From Gluconacetobacter aggeris (GTDB taxonomy: Bacteria; Pseudomonadota; Alphaproteobacteria; Acetobacterales; Acetobacteraceae), in the NCBI RefSeq assembly GCF_014174395.1, contig NZ_JABEQD010000004.1:124001-188000 (forward strand): DNA of 64,000 nt. The letters are read 5' to 3'. The translations under genes were made by a program, and so were the position numbers. Positions 44,832 through 53,640 of this stretch are shown in pieces (within the stretch, counting starts at the first letter, position 1; every line of letters starts with the position of its first letter). Below the pieces are notes generated by a model, which saw only the letters and a list, made by a program, of their open reading frames with translations, did no database searches and was not told where the DNA came from.

Positions 44832-45488
44832 ATGACCGATTCCTCTTCGACGGCCTGCGCCACAACCCTCGCGGCTCCGCCCAAAATCGGCGACGAGGCG
44901 CCGGATTTCATCGCCCGGACCACGCATGGGCGCCTGCGGCTCAGCGACCTGCGGGGGCACTGGGTGCTGTTATTTTCCCACCCGGCCGATTTCACGCCGG
45001 TCTGCACCAGCGAATTCCTGGCCTTCGCGGCAGCGTTCGAGCGGTTCCAGGCCCTGGATTGCGCCCTGATCGGGCTTTCGGTGGACAGTCTGCCTGCGCA
45101 TCTGGCGTGGATCGAGGCCATTCGGGCCCAGTTCGGGGTAACCGTTCCTTTCCCGATCATCGAGGATCCATCCATGGCGGTCGCCCGCGCCTACGGCATG
45201 CTGGACTTCACCGCGGAAAGCAGCGCCACGGTCCGCACGGTGCATGCCATCGACCCGCAGGGCGTCATCCGGGCCATTACCTGGTATCCGATGCAGGTCG
45301 GCCGCTCGGTAGATGAATTGCTGCGTCTGGTCGCAGCCCTGCAGAAGGTGACGACGGAAGGCGTGCTGACACCGGCCGACTGGCGGCCCGGCCAGGACAC
45401 GGTCATGCCCGCAGTGCAGACCCAGCAGGACGCGGCCGCGGCAGGGCCTGCATGGTTCATGCGCACCCGGCCGGACATGGGCGCATGA
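44832..45488 (+). CDS. Peroxiredoxin (Prx6/1-Cys type)
   Basis: A 218-residue thiol peroxidase. The catalytic motif is HPADFTPVCTSEF (peroxidatic Cys near residue 58) and a family-typical WYPMQVGRSVDELLRLVAAL follows. It reduces peroxides, perhaps also persulfides produced during sulfide stress. The start is placed at the ATG at 44832; AAGGAGG ends only one base before it, an unusually short spacing, and a longer frame opens at 44763. Its stop overlaps the arsR-type start by ATGA. Confidence 0.88.
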   Translation: MTDSSSTACATTLAAPPKIGDEAPDFIARTTHGRLRLSDLRGHWVLLFSHPADFTPVCTSEFLAFAAAFERFQALDCALIGLSVDSLPAHLAWIEAIRAQFGVTVPFPIIEDPSMAVARAYGMLDFTAESSATVRTVHAIDPQGVIRAITWYPMQVGRSVDELLRLVAALQKVTTEGVLTPADWRPGQDTVMPAVQTQQDAAAAGPAWFMRTRPDMGA

Positions 45489-45886
45489 GCGTTCTGACGG
45501 CGGATGGCGCAAAGGAACTGGCCGAGCGGCTGAAGCTGTTCGCCCAGCCGCAGCGATTGCTGATCCTGGTGCAGCTGCTCGATGGTCCCCGCGCCGTCAG
45601 CGCACTGGAAAGCAGCACAGGGATCGGCCAGCCGGTCCTCAGCCAGCAGCTCGGCATCCTGCGCCGAGCGGGCATCCTGCGCACGGAACGCGAATCCCGC
45701 ACGATATTCTACAGCTTCGCGGATACCGAGGAAGAGAAGTGGGTGCGGTTGCTGCTGGGCATGCGATATGCGCAATCCAGCATCGACATCCAGCTCCGAC
45801 CCGACATCGGCCGCACGCCCCGCATCGCGCACGAAGAAGCCGGGGCGGTATTTGCTCGCGTTGGCATGACAACGGACGGGGAATAA
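45485..45886 (+). CDS. ArsR-family regulator, BigR-like but without cysteines
   Basis: A 133-residue winged-helix repressor. The helix-turn-helix is GIGQPVLSQQLGILRRAGILR, followed by the wing TERESRTIFYSF. The neighbourhood (SQR, persulfide dioxygenase, TauE, peroxiredoxin) is exactly that of BigR/SqrR, which sense persulfide through two cysteines. This protein has no cysteine at all, so it must sense differently or act constitutively. It overlaps the peroxiredoxin gene by four bases. Confidence 0.88.
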   Translation: MSVLTADGAKELAERLKLFAQPQRLLILVQLLDGPRAVSALESSTGIGQPVLSQQLGILRRAGILRTERESRTIFYSFADTEEEKWVRLLLGMRYAQSSIDIQLRPDIGRTPRIAHEEAGAVFARVGMTTDGE

Positions 45887-46101
45887 CGCCCCCACATCCC
45901 GACGGAAGCCTGCATCCGTCGACGGGATCGTCCTGAAAAGCGCCGGGTGACACGTGCCGCATTCGGCAGGCGTCGAATATGCACGGCAGCGCGCGCTCCC
46001 CTTGGTCCGAACCTGCTCGCCGCGGCGATCATGCCCGACCTGGCCTCGCCCGATATCGTCACGCTTCGGTCGCAGTCCCTCATGGGCGCAATCACGGTCC
46101 C

Positions 46102-46160
46102 TTGACCGCATATAATTTCATAATTATATTAAATGATACTTTCATAGTATATGAAAGTAT
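46102..46160 (+). promoter_or_regulatory. cydDC promoter with operator palindrome at start region
   Basis: TTGACC (46102-46107) and TATATT (46125-46130) are spaced by 17 bases, a near-consensus promoter. ATACTTTCATA (46136-46146) and TATGAAAGTAT (46150-46160) form perfect 11-base arms separated by GTA, over the expected transcription start. The rest of 45887-46200 holds nothing else recognisable. Confidence 0.6.
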
Positions 46161-46200
46161 ATTCAGCCCTGCCATATGGGTAGGTGAAAGTGCGCAGTCG

Positions 46201-47883
46201 ATGCGGACGGGGGACAGTGGCCTGACGGGATTGGCATCGCGCGCCGGTCGGTGGCTGGGCGTGGCGGTCGTCCTGAATGGTGCGGCGGCGGCCATGCTGG
46301 TGCTGCAACTGATCGTCCTGGCACGCATCGTCGCCGATCTGGCCTTTCAATCCCATGGGTTCGGCGCGGAAGCCGGCCGTGCGGGCTGGCTGGCGGCCCT
46401 GCTGGCCGGCCGGGCGCTCCTGGTCTGGCTGGCCGACATGGCGGCCGCCACGGCAGGGATGAAGGTCGCGACCGCGCTGCGCGCCGACGTGCTGGCCCAT
46501 CTGCTGCGGGTCGGTCCTCTGGGCATGGCGGGCCTCGGCGCCGGGGAGGCCGTGACCACCCTGACCGACGGGATCGATGCCCTGGAACCTTATGTGGCCC
46601 ATTACCTGCCGCGCGCCGCGATGATGGCGGTCATGCCGCTGATGATCCTGGCCTGCGTGGCGGGCCTGGACGGCTGGAGCTTCGCGATCCTGGCCTGCAC
46701 GGGGCCGCTGATCCCGCTGTTCATGGCGCTGGTCGGCTATCGCGCGCAGGCGATCATGGACCGGCAATGGACCCAGCTCCTGCTGCTGGGCAGCAGCTTT
46801 CTCGATTTCCTGCAGGGCATGACGACCTTGCGTCTGTTCGGTCACGCGCGCCAGGCGGCGGCGGCCGTCGCCTGCATGGCCGACGATTACCGCCGGACCA
46901 CCCTGTCGGTCATGCGGGTGGCGTTCCTGACCTCGGCGGCGCTGGAATTCTTCGCCAGCCTGTCGATCGCCCTGGTGGCGGTCGTGTTCGGCGCGCGCCT
47001 GCTGGCCGGCCATGCCGATTTTCGCACCGCCTTCCTGGTCCTGCTGCTGGCCCCCGAATATTTCATGCCGTTACGGGCCTTTTCCGCCAGCTATCATGCC
47101 CGGCAGAATGCGACCGTCGCGATGCGGCGCGTTGCCGCCCTGCTGGCATTGCCCGAGGCTCCGGCCGCGGTTGCGCCGGCGGAGCCCCTGCGGGGAGCGG
47201 TCGCAGCCATCGCGTGCGCGGATCTCTCGGCCGGCTACGATGCCGGCGGCGCACCGGTTCTGGAGCATGCCTCCTGCCAGTTCCTCCGCGACGAACTGAC
47301 GGTGGTGGTCGGCGAAAGCGGAGCGGGCAAGACAACCCTGATGCGCCTGCTGCTGGGCCTGCTGGCGCCGTCGGCGGGCCGCGTCGTCGCGCTGGACGAA
47401 GGGGGGCAGGCGGTCGCAGGTCCCTGGCGCGACCGGATCGGCTGGGTGCCGCAGCGTCCCTGCCTGCCGTTCGGCACCGTTGCCGACATCCTGCGCCTGG
47501 GCGCTCCGGACGCGGATCTGGCGCGGCTGCGCGCGGCGGCGGCCCAAGCCGACGCCCTGGCGTTCATCGAGGCACTGCCCCAGGGTTTCGATACACCCGT
47601 CGGCGAACGCGGCGCCCGCCTGTCCGGCGGGCAGGCGCGGCGCCTGGCCCTGACGCGGGCCCTGGTGCGCGATCCGGCCATCCTGATCCTGGACGAACCG
47701 ACGGCCGACCTCGATCCTGAGAGCGAGAAGCGAGTCGCAGAGGCCATCCGGCACGCCGTACCGGGGCGGATCGTCATCGTCACGACGCACCGGCAGGCGG
47801 TAATCGCACAGGCCGATCGTCTGTTCTCGGTCGCGGGCGGTGCACTCCGCCCCCTGTCCATCAGCGAGAGGGCAGCGGCATGA
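46201..47883 (+). CDS. cydD: ABC transporter CydD for cytochrome bd assembly
   Basis: A 560-residue exporter half with an N-terminal six-helix membrane domain and a C-terminal ATPase: Walker A GESGAGKTTLM, ABC signature RLSGGQARRLALTRAL and Walker B ILILDEPTADLD. CydDC exports reduced thiols (glutathione, cysteine) to the periplasm and is needed for cytochrome bd maturation. The start at 46201 (MRTGDSG) is right after the promoter and palindrome; the frame to 45979 is upstream DNA. It overlaps cydC by ATGA. Confidence 0.92.
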   Translation: MRTGDSGLTGLASRAGRWLGVAVVLNGAAAAMLVLQLIVLARIVADLAFQSHGFGAEAGRAGWLAALLAGRALLVWLADMAAATAGMKVATALRADVLAHLLRVGPLGMAGLGAGEAVTTLTDGIDALEPYVAHYLPRAAMMAVMPLMILACVAGLDGWSFAILACTGPLIPLFMALVGYRAQAIMDRQWTQLLLLGSSFLDFLQGMTTLRLFGHARQAAAAVACMADDYRRTTLSVMRVAFLTSAALEFFASLSIALVAVVFGARLLAGHADFRTAFLVLLLAPEYFMPLRAFSASYHARQNATVAMRRVAALLALPEAPAAVAPAEPLRGAVAAIACADLSAGYDAGGAPVLEHASCQFLRDELTVVVGESGAGKTTLMRLLLGLLAPSAGRVVALDEGGQAVAGPWRDRIGWVPQRPCLPFGTVADILRLGAPDADLARLRAAAAQADALAFIEALPQGFDTPVGERGARLSGGQARRLALTRALVRDPAILILDEPTADLDPESEKRVAEAIRHAVPGRIVIVTTHRQAVIAQADRLFSVAGGALRPLSISERAAA

Positions 47884-49577
47884 GACGGCTTTCGTCCCTG
47901 GTTGCACCGACGGGGCCGGTCGGCCGCCGGATGCTGGGCGGGCTGGCCCTGGCCTGCCTGGCCGCGCTGGCAAATTTCGGCCTGCTGGTACTGTCCGGCT
48001 GGCTGCTGGCGGCAGCGGCCGCCGCCGGACTGGCGGGGTCGGTCGCAGCCCATGCCTTCAACATGGCCCTGCCGGCGGCGGGCGTCCGCTTTCTGGCGAC
48101 GCTCCGCATTCTGGCCCGGTACGGCGAACGGGTCGTGACCCACGATGCGACGCTGCGCCTGGTCGGCCAGTTTCGGGCCTGGAGCTTCGGGCGGCTGGTT
48201 CGGCAGCCGCCGGCGCATCTGTCGCGCCAGCGCAGCGGCGAACAGCTTTTCCGCTTCGTGTCGGACACCGAGCGCGTGGGCCACGCTTATCTGGATGTCG
48301 GGGTGCCGTTCGCGGCGGCGGCGGTCTGCGGGCTCGTTTATGTCTGCATCATCGCCGCCTTCGTTCCTTCTGCCGGAATCGTGCTGGCGGCGGGGCTGCT
48401 GGCATGCGGCGTGGCCCTGCCGCTGGCGGCCGGCCACCTGTCGGACCGGGCGACCGCCCGGATCGCCGCTCATCAGGACGCGATGCATGGCGACCTGGTG
48501 GACATCCTGCAAGGCCTGGACGAAATCGCGTTCCTGGGGGCCGGGGATGCGATGTGCCGCCGCCTGGATGCCCGCCAGACGACGATCCGGCAGGCCCGCC
48601 TGCGTCTGGCGGCAATCGAGGGCGGCGCGCGGGCACTGGTCGGCGTGGTGGCCGTGCTGACCGCGCTGGGGGTGCTGGCCTGTGCGTCGGCGGCGCGGCA
48701 TGCCGGCCTTCTGTCCGCCGCCTGCCTGCCGATGCTCGGCCTGGGGGCGCTGGCTGCGTTCGAAAGCGTGGCCCCGCTGCCGGCGGCGCGGCAGACGGCG
48801 CGCCACGCCCTGCTGGCCGGCCGGCGCGTGCGTGCGGCCTGCGCCGTACCACCCCTGCCGGCCAGCGGGTCGCTGTCGCCGGCCGCGCCGCTGGACCTGG
48901 AAGTGCGCGATCTCGGCATGCGGTACGCCCCGGACGAAGACTGGGTGTTGCGTCATGCCGGCCTCACGATCCGCCAGGGCGAACGTGTGGCCCTCGTCGG
49001 GCCATCCGGTGCGGGCAAGAGCACGGTCGCCGGCCTGCTGTTCGGTTTCCATGGCTATCAGGAAGGCACAATCCGCTTCGGCGGGGTCGAGGCCCGCGCC
49101 TTGGCCCCGGACGCACTGCCCGGCCTGGTGGGCGTCATGGCGCAGGACGCCCACCTGTTCCAGGGCAGCATCCGCCGCAACCTGGCCATGGCATGCCCCA
49201 CGGCGGACGAGGCCGCGATGTGGGCAGCGCTCGAAATCGCCCAACTGGCAACCTTTGTGCGTGAGGCTTCTGCCGGCCTGGACACGCTGATCGGCGAAGC
49301 CGGGCTGCGCCTGTCCGGCGGCCAGGGGCGGCGGCTGGCACTGGCATGCGTGGTGCTGCGCCGTCCGCGCTGGCTGATCCTCGACGAGCCGACCGAAGGA
49401 CTGGACGCGGCGACCGAGCAGGCGGTGATGGCCGGTCTCGTGGCTTCCCTGCCGCATGATGCGACCCTCCTGTGCATCACGCATCGCACGGCCATCCTGC
49501 CCTTTCTGGACCGGACGGTAGAGATCGCCGATCGCCGCTTCCACGAGGTCGCGACATCTCGCGGGAGGCCGCGATGA
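47880..49577 (+). CDS. cydC: ABC transporter CydC for cytochrome bd assembly
   Basis: A 565-residue partner of CydD with the same layout. The membrane domain fills residues 1-330. The ATPase has GPSGAGKSTVAGLLF, signature GLRLSGGQGRRLALACVVL and LILDEPTEGLD. The two halves form a heterodimeric thiol exporter. It starts at 47880 (ATGA overlap) and is followed, about 90 bases later, by the bd oxidase genes, so cydDC and cydAB lie in one rightward cluster. Confidence 0.93.
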   Translation: MRRLSSLVAPTGPVGRRMLGGLALACLAALANFGLLVLSGWLLAAAAAAGLAGSVAAHAFNMALPAAGVRFLATLRILARYGERVVTHDATLRLVGQFRAWSFGRLVRQPPAHLSRQRSGEQLFRFVSDTERVGHAYLDVGVPFAAAAVCGLVYVCIIAAFVPSAGIVLAAGLLACGVALPLAAGHLSDRATARIAAHQDAMHGDLVDILQGLDEIAFLGAGDAMCRRLDARQTTIRQARLRLAAIEGGARALVGVVAVLTALGVLACASAARHAGLLSAACLPMLGLGALAAFESVAPLPAARQTARHALLAGRRVRAACAVPPLPASGSLSPAAPLDLEVRDLGMRYAPDEDWVLRHAGLTIRQGERVALVGPSGAGKSTVAGLLFGFHGYQEGTIRFGGVEARALAPDALPGLVGVMAQDAHLFQGSIRRNLAMACPTADEAAMWAALEIAQLATFVREASAGLDTLIGEAGLRLSGGQGRRLALACVVLRRPRWLILDEPTEGLDAATEQAVMAGLVASLPHDATLLCITHRTAILPFLDRTVEIADRRFHEVATSRGRPR

Positions 49578-49666
49578 CATGACGATGGCTGCGTGTCGCA
49601 GGACACGACAATGACGTCCGCGCCCACGCCGCGCGGGCCAGACTGCAAAGATCAGGAGAATTGATC

Positions 49667-51292
49667 GTGGAGCTTATCAATCCTGGGGTCGTCGACTTGT
49701 CGCGATTCCAGTTCGCGCTGACTGCGCTGTACCATTTCATGTTCGTGCCGCTGACATTGGGGCTGACCTTCATGCTGGCGGCGATGGAGACGGTGTACGT
49801 CGTCACCGGCCGGCAGATCTACAAGGACATGGCCCAGTTCTGGGGCAAGCTGTTCGGCATCAACTTCGCCATCGGCGTCGCCACCGGCATCACGATGGAA
49901 TTCGAATTCGGCACCAACTGGTCGATGTATTCCCGCTTCTTCGGCGACATGTTCGGCACGCCGCTGGCCATCGAAGGCCTCATGGCGTTCTTCATGGAAT
50001 CCACTTTCGTCGGGCTGATGTTCTTCGGCTGGGACCGCCTCAGCCGTCCGGCGCACCTGGCCGTCACCTACCTGGTCGCGCTGGGCTCGAACCTGTCGGC
50101 CCTGTGGATTCTGGTGGCCAACGCCAGCATGAACATGCCCGAGGGTGCGCATTTCGACCCCGACACCATGCGCATGCAGTTCGACAGCGTGGTGAAGGTG
50201 ATCTTCAACCCCGACGCGCAGGCCAAGTTCGTCCATACCTCGGTGGCGGGCTACATCTCGGCGGCAATGTTCGTCATGGGTATCAGCGCGTTCTATATCC
50301 TGCGCGGCCAGCACAAGGCTTTCGCGGCGCGATCCTTCCGCATGGCGGCGCTGTTCGGCATCATCTCCACCGTCGCCGTCATCACGCTGGGCGACGTGCT
50401 GGGCCGGCTGGACTATGAACACCAGCCCACCAAGATCGCCGCGATCGAAGGGCTGTGGCACACCAGCAAGCCGCCGTTCGAACCCTGGCTGGCCTTCGCC
50501 CTGCCCGATGACGCGAAACAGGAAAACCATCTGGAAATCGGCGTGCCCTTCGTGCTGACGCCGCTGGTCGCCCACAGCTTCGACACGCCGATCACCGGCA
50601 TGACCGAACTGGAAGAACAGGCCGGCCCCCGCATCGTTTCGGGCATCCAGGCCCTGTCGGCACTACGCCGCTACGGCCAGGGGCACGACCCGGCGGACCT
50701 GGCGCAGTTCAGGGCGCATGAGGCCGACATGGGCTTCGGCTTCCTGGCCATGCGTCATGCCCCCGGTCAGGACGTGACCGCCATTTCCGCCGCCGAGATG
50801 GACAGCGTGGTGCGGCAGACCGAGCCGGACATCCTGCCGAACGTGTTCGTCACCTTCTGGTCGTTCCGGATCATGGTGTTCCTGTCGCTGTGGTTCTTCG
50901 CCGTCTTCGCCCTGTCGGCCTATGTCAGCCTGAAGAACCGGCTGGAACGCAACCGGCTGCTGCTGAAACTGTGCATGTGGTCGATCCCGCTGCCGATCCT
51001 GGCCACCGAATTCGGCTGGATCACCGCCGAGGCCGGCCGCCAGCCCTGGACGGTCTTCAACCGCCTGCCCACGTTCCTGTCGGCCTCCAGCCACAGCGTC
51101 GGATACATGATCTTCTCCCTGGCCGGCTTCGCGCTGCTCTACTCCGCCTTCATCGCCGCCGAACTGTTCCTGATGTTCAAATACGCCCGCCTCGGCCCCG
51201 ATCACGGCGCGCATGGCGCACACGGGTCGCACCTGACGGTCGCGCATGATCGGAAGGATGCGTTTTCCATCGTGTCCTCCCTGTCCTCATAA
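49667..51292 (+). CDS. cydA: Cytochrome bd-type quinol oxidase subunit I
   Basis: A 541-residue membrane subunit carrying the three haems. It starts MELINPGVVDLSRFQFALTA at a GTG at 49667 with AGGAG eight bases ahead (a TTG at 49661 is less likely). Typical features are the haem-ligand His in LTALYHFMFVPLTLG, a quinol-binding loop region, and GRQPWTVFNRLPT near the end. The loop looks shorter than in E. coli CydA, as in the cyanide-insensitive CioA type. It reduces oxygen with quinol and is a natural partner for SQR upstream. Confidence 0.93.
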   Translation: MELINPGVVDLSRFQFALTALYHFMFVPLTLGLTFMLAAMETVYVVTGRQIYKDMAQFWGKLFGINFAIGVATGITMEFEFGTNWSMYSRFFGDMFGTPLAIEGLMAFFMESTFVGLMFFGWDRLSRPAHLAVTYLVALGSNLSALWILVANASMNMPEGAHFDPDTMRMQFDSVVKVIFNPDAQAKFVHTSVAGYISAAMFVMGISAFYILRGQHKAFAARSFRMAALFGIISTVAVITLGDVLGRLDYEHQPTKIAAIEGLWHTSKPPFEPWLAFALPDDAKQENHLEIGVPFVLTPLVAHSFDTPITGMTELEEQAGPRIVSGIQALSALRRYGQGHDPADLAQFRAHEADMGFGFLAMRHAPGQDVTAISAAEMDSVVRQTEPDILPNVFVTFWSFRIMVFLSLWFFAVFALSAYVSLKNRLERNRLLLKLCMWSIPLPILATEFGWITAEAGRQPWTVFNRLPTFLSASSHSVGYMIFSLAGFALLYSAFIAAELFLMFKYARLGPDHGAHGAHGSHLTVAHDRKDAFSIVSSLSS

Positions 51293-51307
51293 GGGAAAGT
51301 CGTCAAA

Positions 51308-52444
51308 ATGGATTCGTACGCAATTCTGAAACTGCTCTGGGCCGCCATTCTCGGCATCCTGTTCATCGGGCTGGGCGTGATGGTCGGCATGGACATGGGC
51401 GTAGGCACGCTGCTGCGCTTCGTCGGCCGCAATGACGGCGAACGCCGTACGGCGCTGAACATCATCGGCCCGCACTGGGACGGCAACCAGGTGTGGTTCA
51501 TCCTGGGCGGCGGCGCGATCTTCGCTGCCTTCCCCACGCTGTACGCCACCTCGTTCTCGGTCTTCTACGTCGTCATGATCCTGCTGCTGTTCAGCATGAT
51601 CCTGCGGCCGGTGGCGTTCGAATACCGCTCCAAGGCCGACAGCCGGCATTGGCGCGCCAGCTGGGACGTCGCCTTCCTGGTCTCCGGCGCGCTGCCGATG
51701 TTCATCTACGGTGCCGCCTTCGGCAACGTGCTGGAGGGCGTGGGCTACCATTTCGGCTGGACCGGCCAGTATTACCAGGACGAATCGTTCCTGTCCTACC
51801 TGGTCAATCCGTTCGCGATCCTGTGCGGCCTGATGTCGGTCGCCCTCAGCGTCTATCAGGGCGGAGTCATGCTGATGCTGCGCTCCGAGGAACCGATCCA
51901 CGGTCGCGCGCGGCGCTATGCGATGCGCGGCGGCATCGCCGCTGCAATCCTGTTCGCAACCGGCGGCGTGTGGATCAGCCGCCTGAACGGCTTCCGCCTG
52001 ACCGATGCCGATCCCGGCATGCCCGCCAATCCGATCCAGGGCCAGCATGTCACCGTCAGCGCCGGCGGCTGGCTGGAAAACTTCCAGGCCCACCCGGCAT
52101 TGTGGCTGATCCCGCTTCTGGGCGTCGCCTGCATGCTGTTCGGCACGCTGATGGTGCGCGCCGACCGTCCGGTCCTTGCCTGGTGGACCGGTGTGGGGTC
52201 GTGGATCGGCACGATCGGCACCGTCGGCACCGCGATGTTTCCCTTCCTCATGCCCTCCGCCACCACGCCGGACCAGAGCCTGACGATCTGGAACAGCACC
52301 GCCAGCGCCTACGGGCTGGCCTGCATGCTGGTGGTGGCGGCGATCTTCGTGCCGATCATCCTGTCCTACACATCGTGGTGTTATTACGTCATGCGCGGCA
52401 AGGTCCGCACAGCCGACGTCATCCACGATACCCACAGCTACTGA
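51308..52444 (+). CDS. cydB: Cytochrome bd-type quinol oxidase subunit II
   Basis: A 378-residue subunit with about nine helices. Recognisable parts are LGVMVGMDMGVGTLLRFVGR, GPHWDGNQVWFILGGGAIFAA and FEYRSKADSRHWRASWD, standard for CydB. It lies 15 bases after cydA and 10 bases before the cydX-like gene in the same operon. Confidence 0.93.
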   Translation: MDSYAILKLLWAAILGILFIGLGVMVGMDMGVGTLLRFVGRNDGERRTALNIIGPHWDGNQVWFILGGGAIFAAFPTLYATSFSVFYVVMILLLFSMILRPVAFEYRSKADSRHWRASWDVAFLVSGALPMFIYGAAFGNVLEGVGYHFGWTGQYYQDESFLSYLVNPFAILCGLMSVALSVYQGGVMLMLRSEEPIHGRARRYAMRGGIAAAILFATGGVWISRLNGFRLTDADPGMPANPIQGQHVTVSAGGWLENFQAHPALWLIPLLGVACMLFGTLMVRADRPVLAWWTGVGSWIGTIGTVGTAMFPFLMPSATTPDQSLTIWNSTASAYGLACMLVVAAIFVPIILSYTSWCYYVMRGKVRTADVIHDTHSY

Positions 52445-52454
52445 GGATCATGTC

Positions 52455-52646
52455 ATGAGCATCATGCGCCTGACCGGGCTGGCCGTCGCCCTGGTCGTCT
52501 CGCTTCTGTTCGCCGTCTTCGTCGGCGACCAGGGGCCATGGTATTTCGCCTGGGTGGTCGGCACGGTGATGATCATCCTCATCGCCGGCGCCGGCGCCAT
52601 CCTGCTGGATGCGCAGGATGAACAGGCTTCGGAACGGGAGATCTGA
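52455..52646 (+). CDS. cydX: CydX-like bd oxidase small subunit with extra N-terminal helix
   Basis: A 63-residue protein. Its C-terminal half, GPWYFAWVVGTVMIILIAGA, followed by a charged tail (LLDAQDEQASEREI), matches CydX (WYFAW then GT), the single-helix subunit that stabilises haem in bd oxidase. The N-terminal 28 residues add another hydrophobic helix (GLAVALVVSLLFAVFVG), which ordinary CydX lacks. There is no in-frame ATG just before WYFAW, so the extension is real. It directly follows cydB. Confidence 0.82.
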   Translation: MSIMRLTGLAVALVVSLLFAVFVGDQGPWYFAWVVGTVMIILIAGAGAILLDAQDEQASEREI

Positions 52647-52648
52647 CC

Positions 52649-52747
52649 ATGTTGGGCGATCTGGAACGAATCATCTTCTTTATTCCCGCGCTCTATCTTG
52701 CGCTTTACCTGCTGGCCGTCGCCTGCGCGCGCCGCCTGCTGCCGTGA
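52649..52747 (+). CDS. 32-aa single-helix membrane peptide after cydX
   Basis: The tiny frame MLGDLERIIFFIPALYLALY, then LLAVACARRLLP, begins two bases after the cydX-like stop and is one hydrophobic helix with a basic end. Its place at the end of the cydAB-cydX genes suggests a further small subunit or assembly factor. It was too short for automatic calling, and no family was recognised. Confidence 0.5.
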   Translation: MLGDLERIIFFIPALYLALYLLAVACARRLLP

Positions 52748-52769
52748 GCACAGGCAGGAGGAGACGCGC

Positions 52770-53201
52770 ATGAACTGGGCGCATGACATCCAGGCGGCTT
52801 GCGGAGGCATGCTGATCGGCCTCTCGGCGGCGCTCTTCCTGCTGCTCGACGGGCGGGTCGCCGGCATCAGCGGCATTCTCGGCGGCCTTCTCGGGCCCCG
52901 GAACCGCGCGACCGCCGGCAACGCCGCTTTCATCGCGGGGCTCCTCCTGGCCGGGCCGCTCTATCGGGCCTGTACCGGGAGATGGCCGGCTGTCCATATC
53001 GCCGCTTCCTGGCCCGTGCTCGTGCTGGCTGGGCTGCTGGTCGGTTTCGGTACCCGGCTGGGATCGGGCTGTACCAGCGGGCACGGCGTCTGTGGACTGG
53101 CTCGCCTGTCCAGGCGTTCGGCGGCGGCCGTCGCCACCTTCATGATCACGGCGTTCATCACGGTGTTCGTCACCCGGCACCTGATGGGCGGTGGATCGTG
53201 A
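52770..53201 (+). CDS. YeeE/YedE-family transporter, first half
   Basis: A 143-residue membrane protein beginning MNWAHDIQAACGGMLIGLSA, with the hallmark RLGSGCTSGHGVCGLARLS. YeeE/YedE proteins move thiosulfate or other sulfur species, and split pairs (PmpA/PmpB) accompany sulfide oxidation genes. The start at 52770 has GGAGGAG just ahead. Its end overlaps the second half by GTGA (53198-53201). Confidence 0.85.
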   Translation: MNWAHDIQAACGGMLIGLSAALFLLLDGRVAGISGILGGLLGPRNRATAGNAAFIAGLLLAGPLYRACTGRWPAVHIAASWPVLVLAGLLVGFGTRLGSGCTSGHGVCGLARLSRRSAAAVATFMITAFITVFVTRHLMGGGS

Positions 53202-53599
53202 ACATCATCGTTGCCCTTGGCTGTGGTCTGCTGTTTGGCTTCGGCCTCGCCCTGTCCGGTATGGTCGATCCGGCGCGCGTGCTGGGATTCCTCGACCTCG
53301 CCGGAGCGTGGGACCCAAGCCTGATCTTCGTATTGGGCGGCGCGGTCTCGGTCTCTTTTCTGGGTTATCGTCTGTCGCGCAGGATGAGTCGGCCCGTCTG
53401 CACCGAACATTTCGACCTGCCCACCCGAACCGCGATCGATCGCCGCCTCATCGGCGGGGCGGCATTGTTCGGGATCGGCTGGGGGTTGGCGGGGTTATGT
53501 CCTGGACCGGCTATCGTGTCACTGGGGCTCGCGCAAGGTGACGGCGCGGTGTTCGCCGTTGCAATGATGGCGGGCATGTTGGTCGAATCATTGCCTTGA
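53198..53599 (+). CDS. YeeE/YedE-family transporter, second half
   Basis: A 133-residue membrane protein from a GTG at 53198: VNIIVALGCGLLFGFGLALS, and GIGWGLAGLCPGPAIVSLG carries the conserved cysteine of the second half. With the previous gene it forms the split permease. The cysteines of both halves line the sulfur-compound path in the family. It ends the sulfide/bd block. Confidence 0.83.
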   Translation: MNIIVALGCGLLFGFGLALSGMVDPARVLGFLDLAGAWDPSLIFVLGGAVSVSFLGYRLSRRMSRPVCTEHFDLPTRTAIDRRLIGGAALFGIGWGLAGLCPGPAIVSLGLAQGDGAVFAVAMMAGMLVESLP

Positions 53600-53640
53600 G
53601 CGGGTGTAGCGACGTTTTCGGGCATAAGGCATGTGAAGGC

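Noticed and set aside
47235-49580. 781-codon open frame antisense to cydDC
   Set aside because: It covers two well-supported ABC transporter genes and shows no domain.
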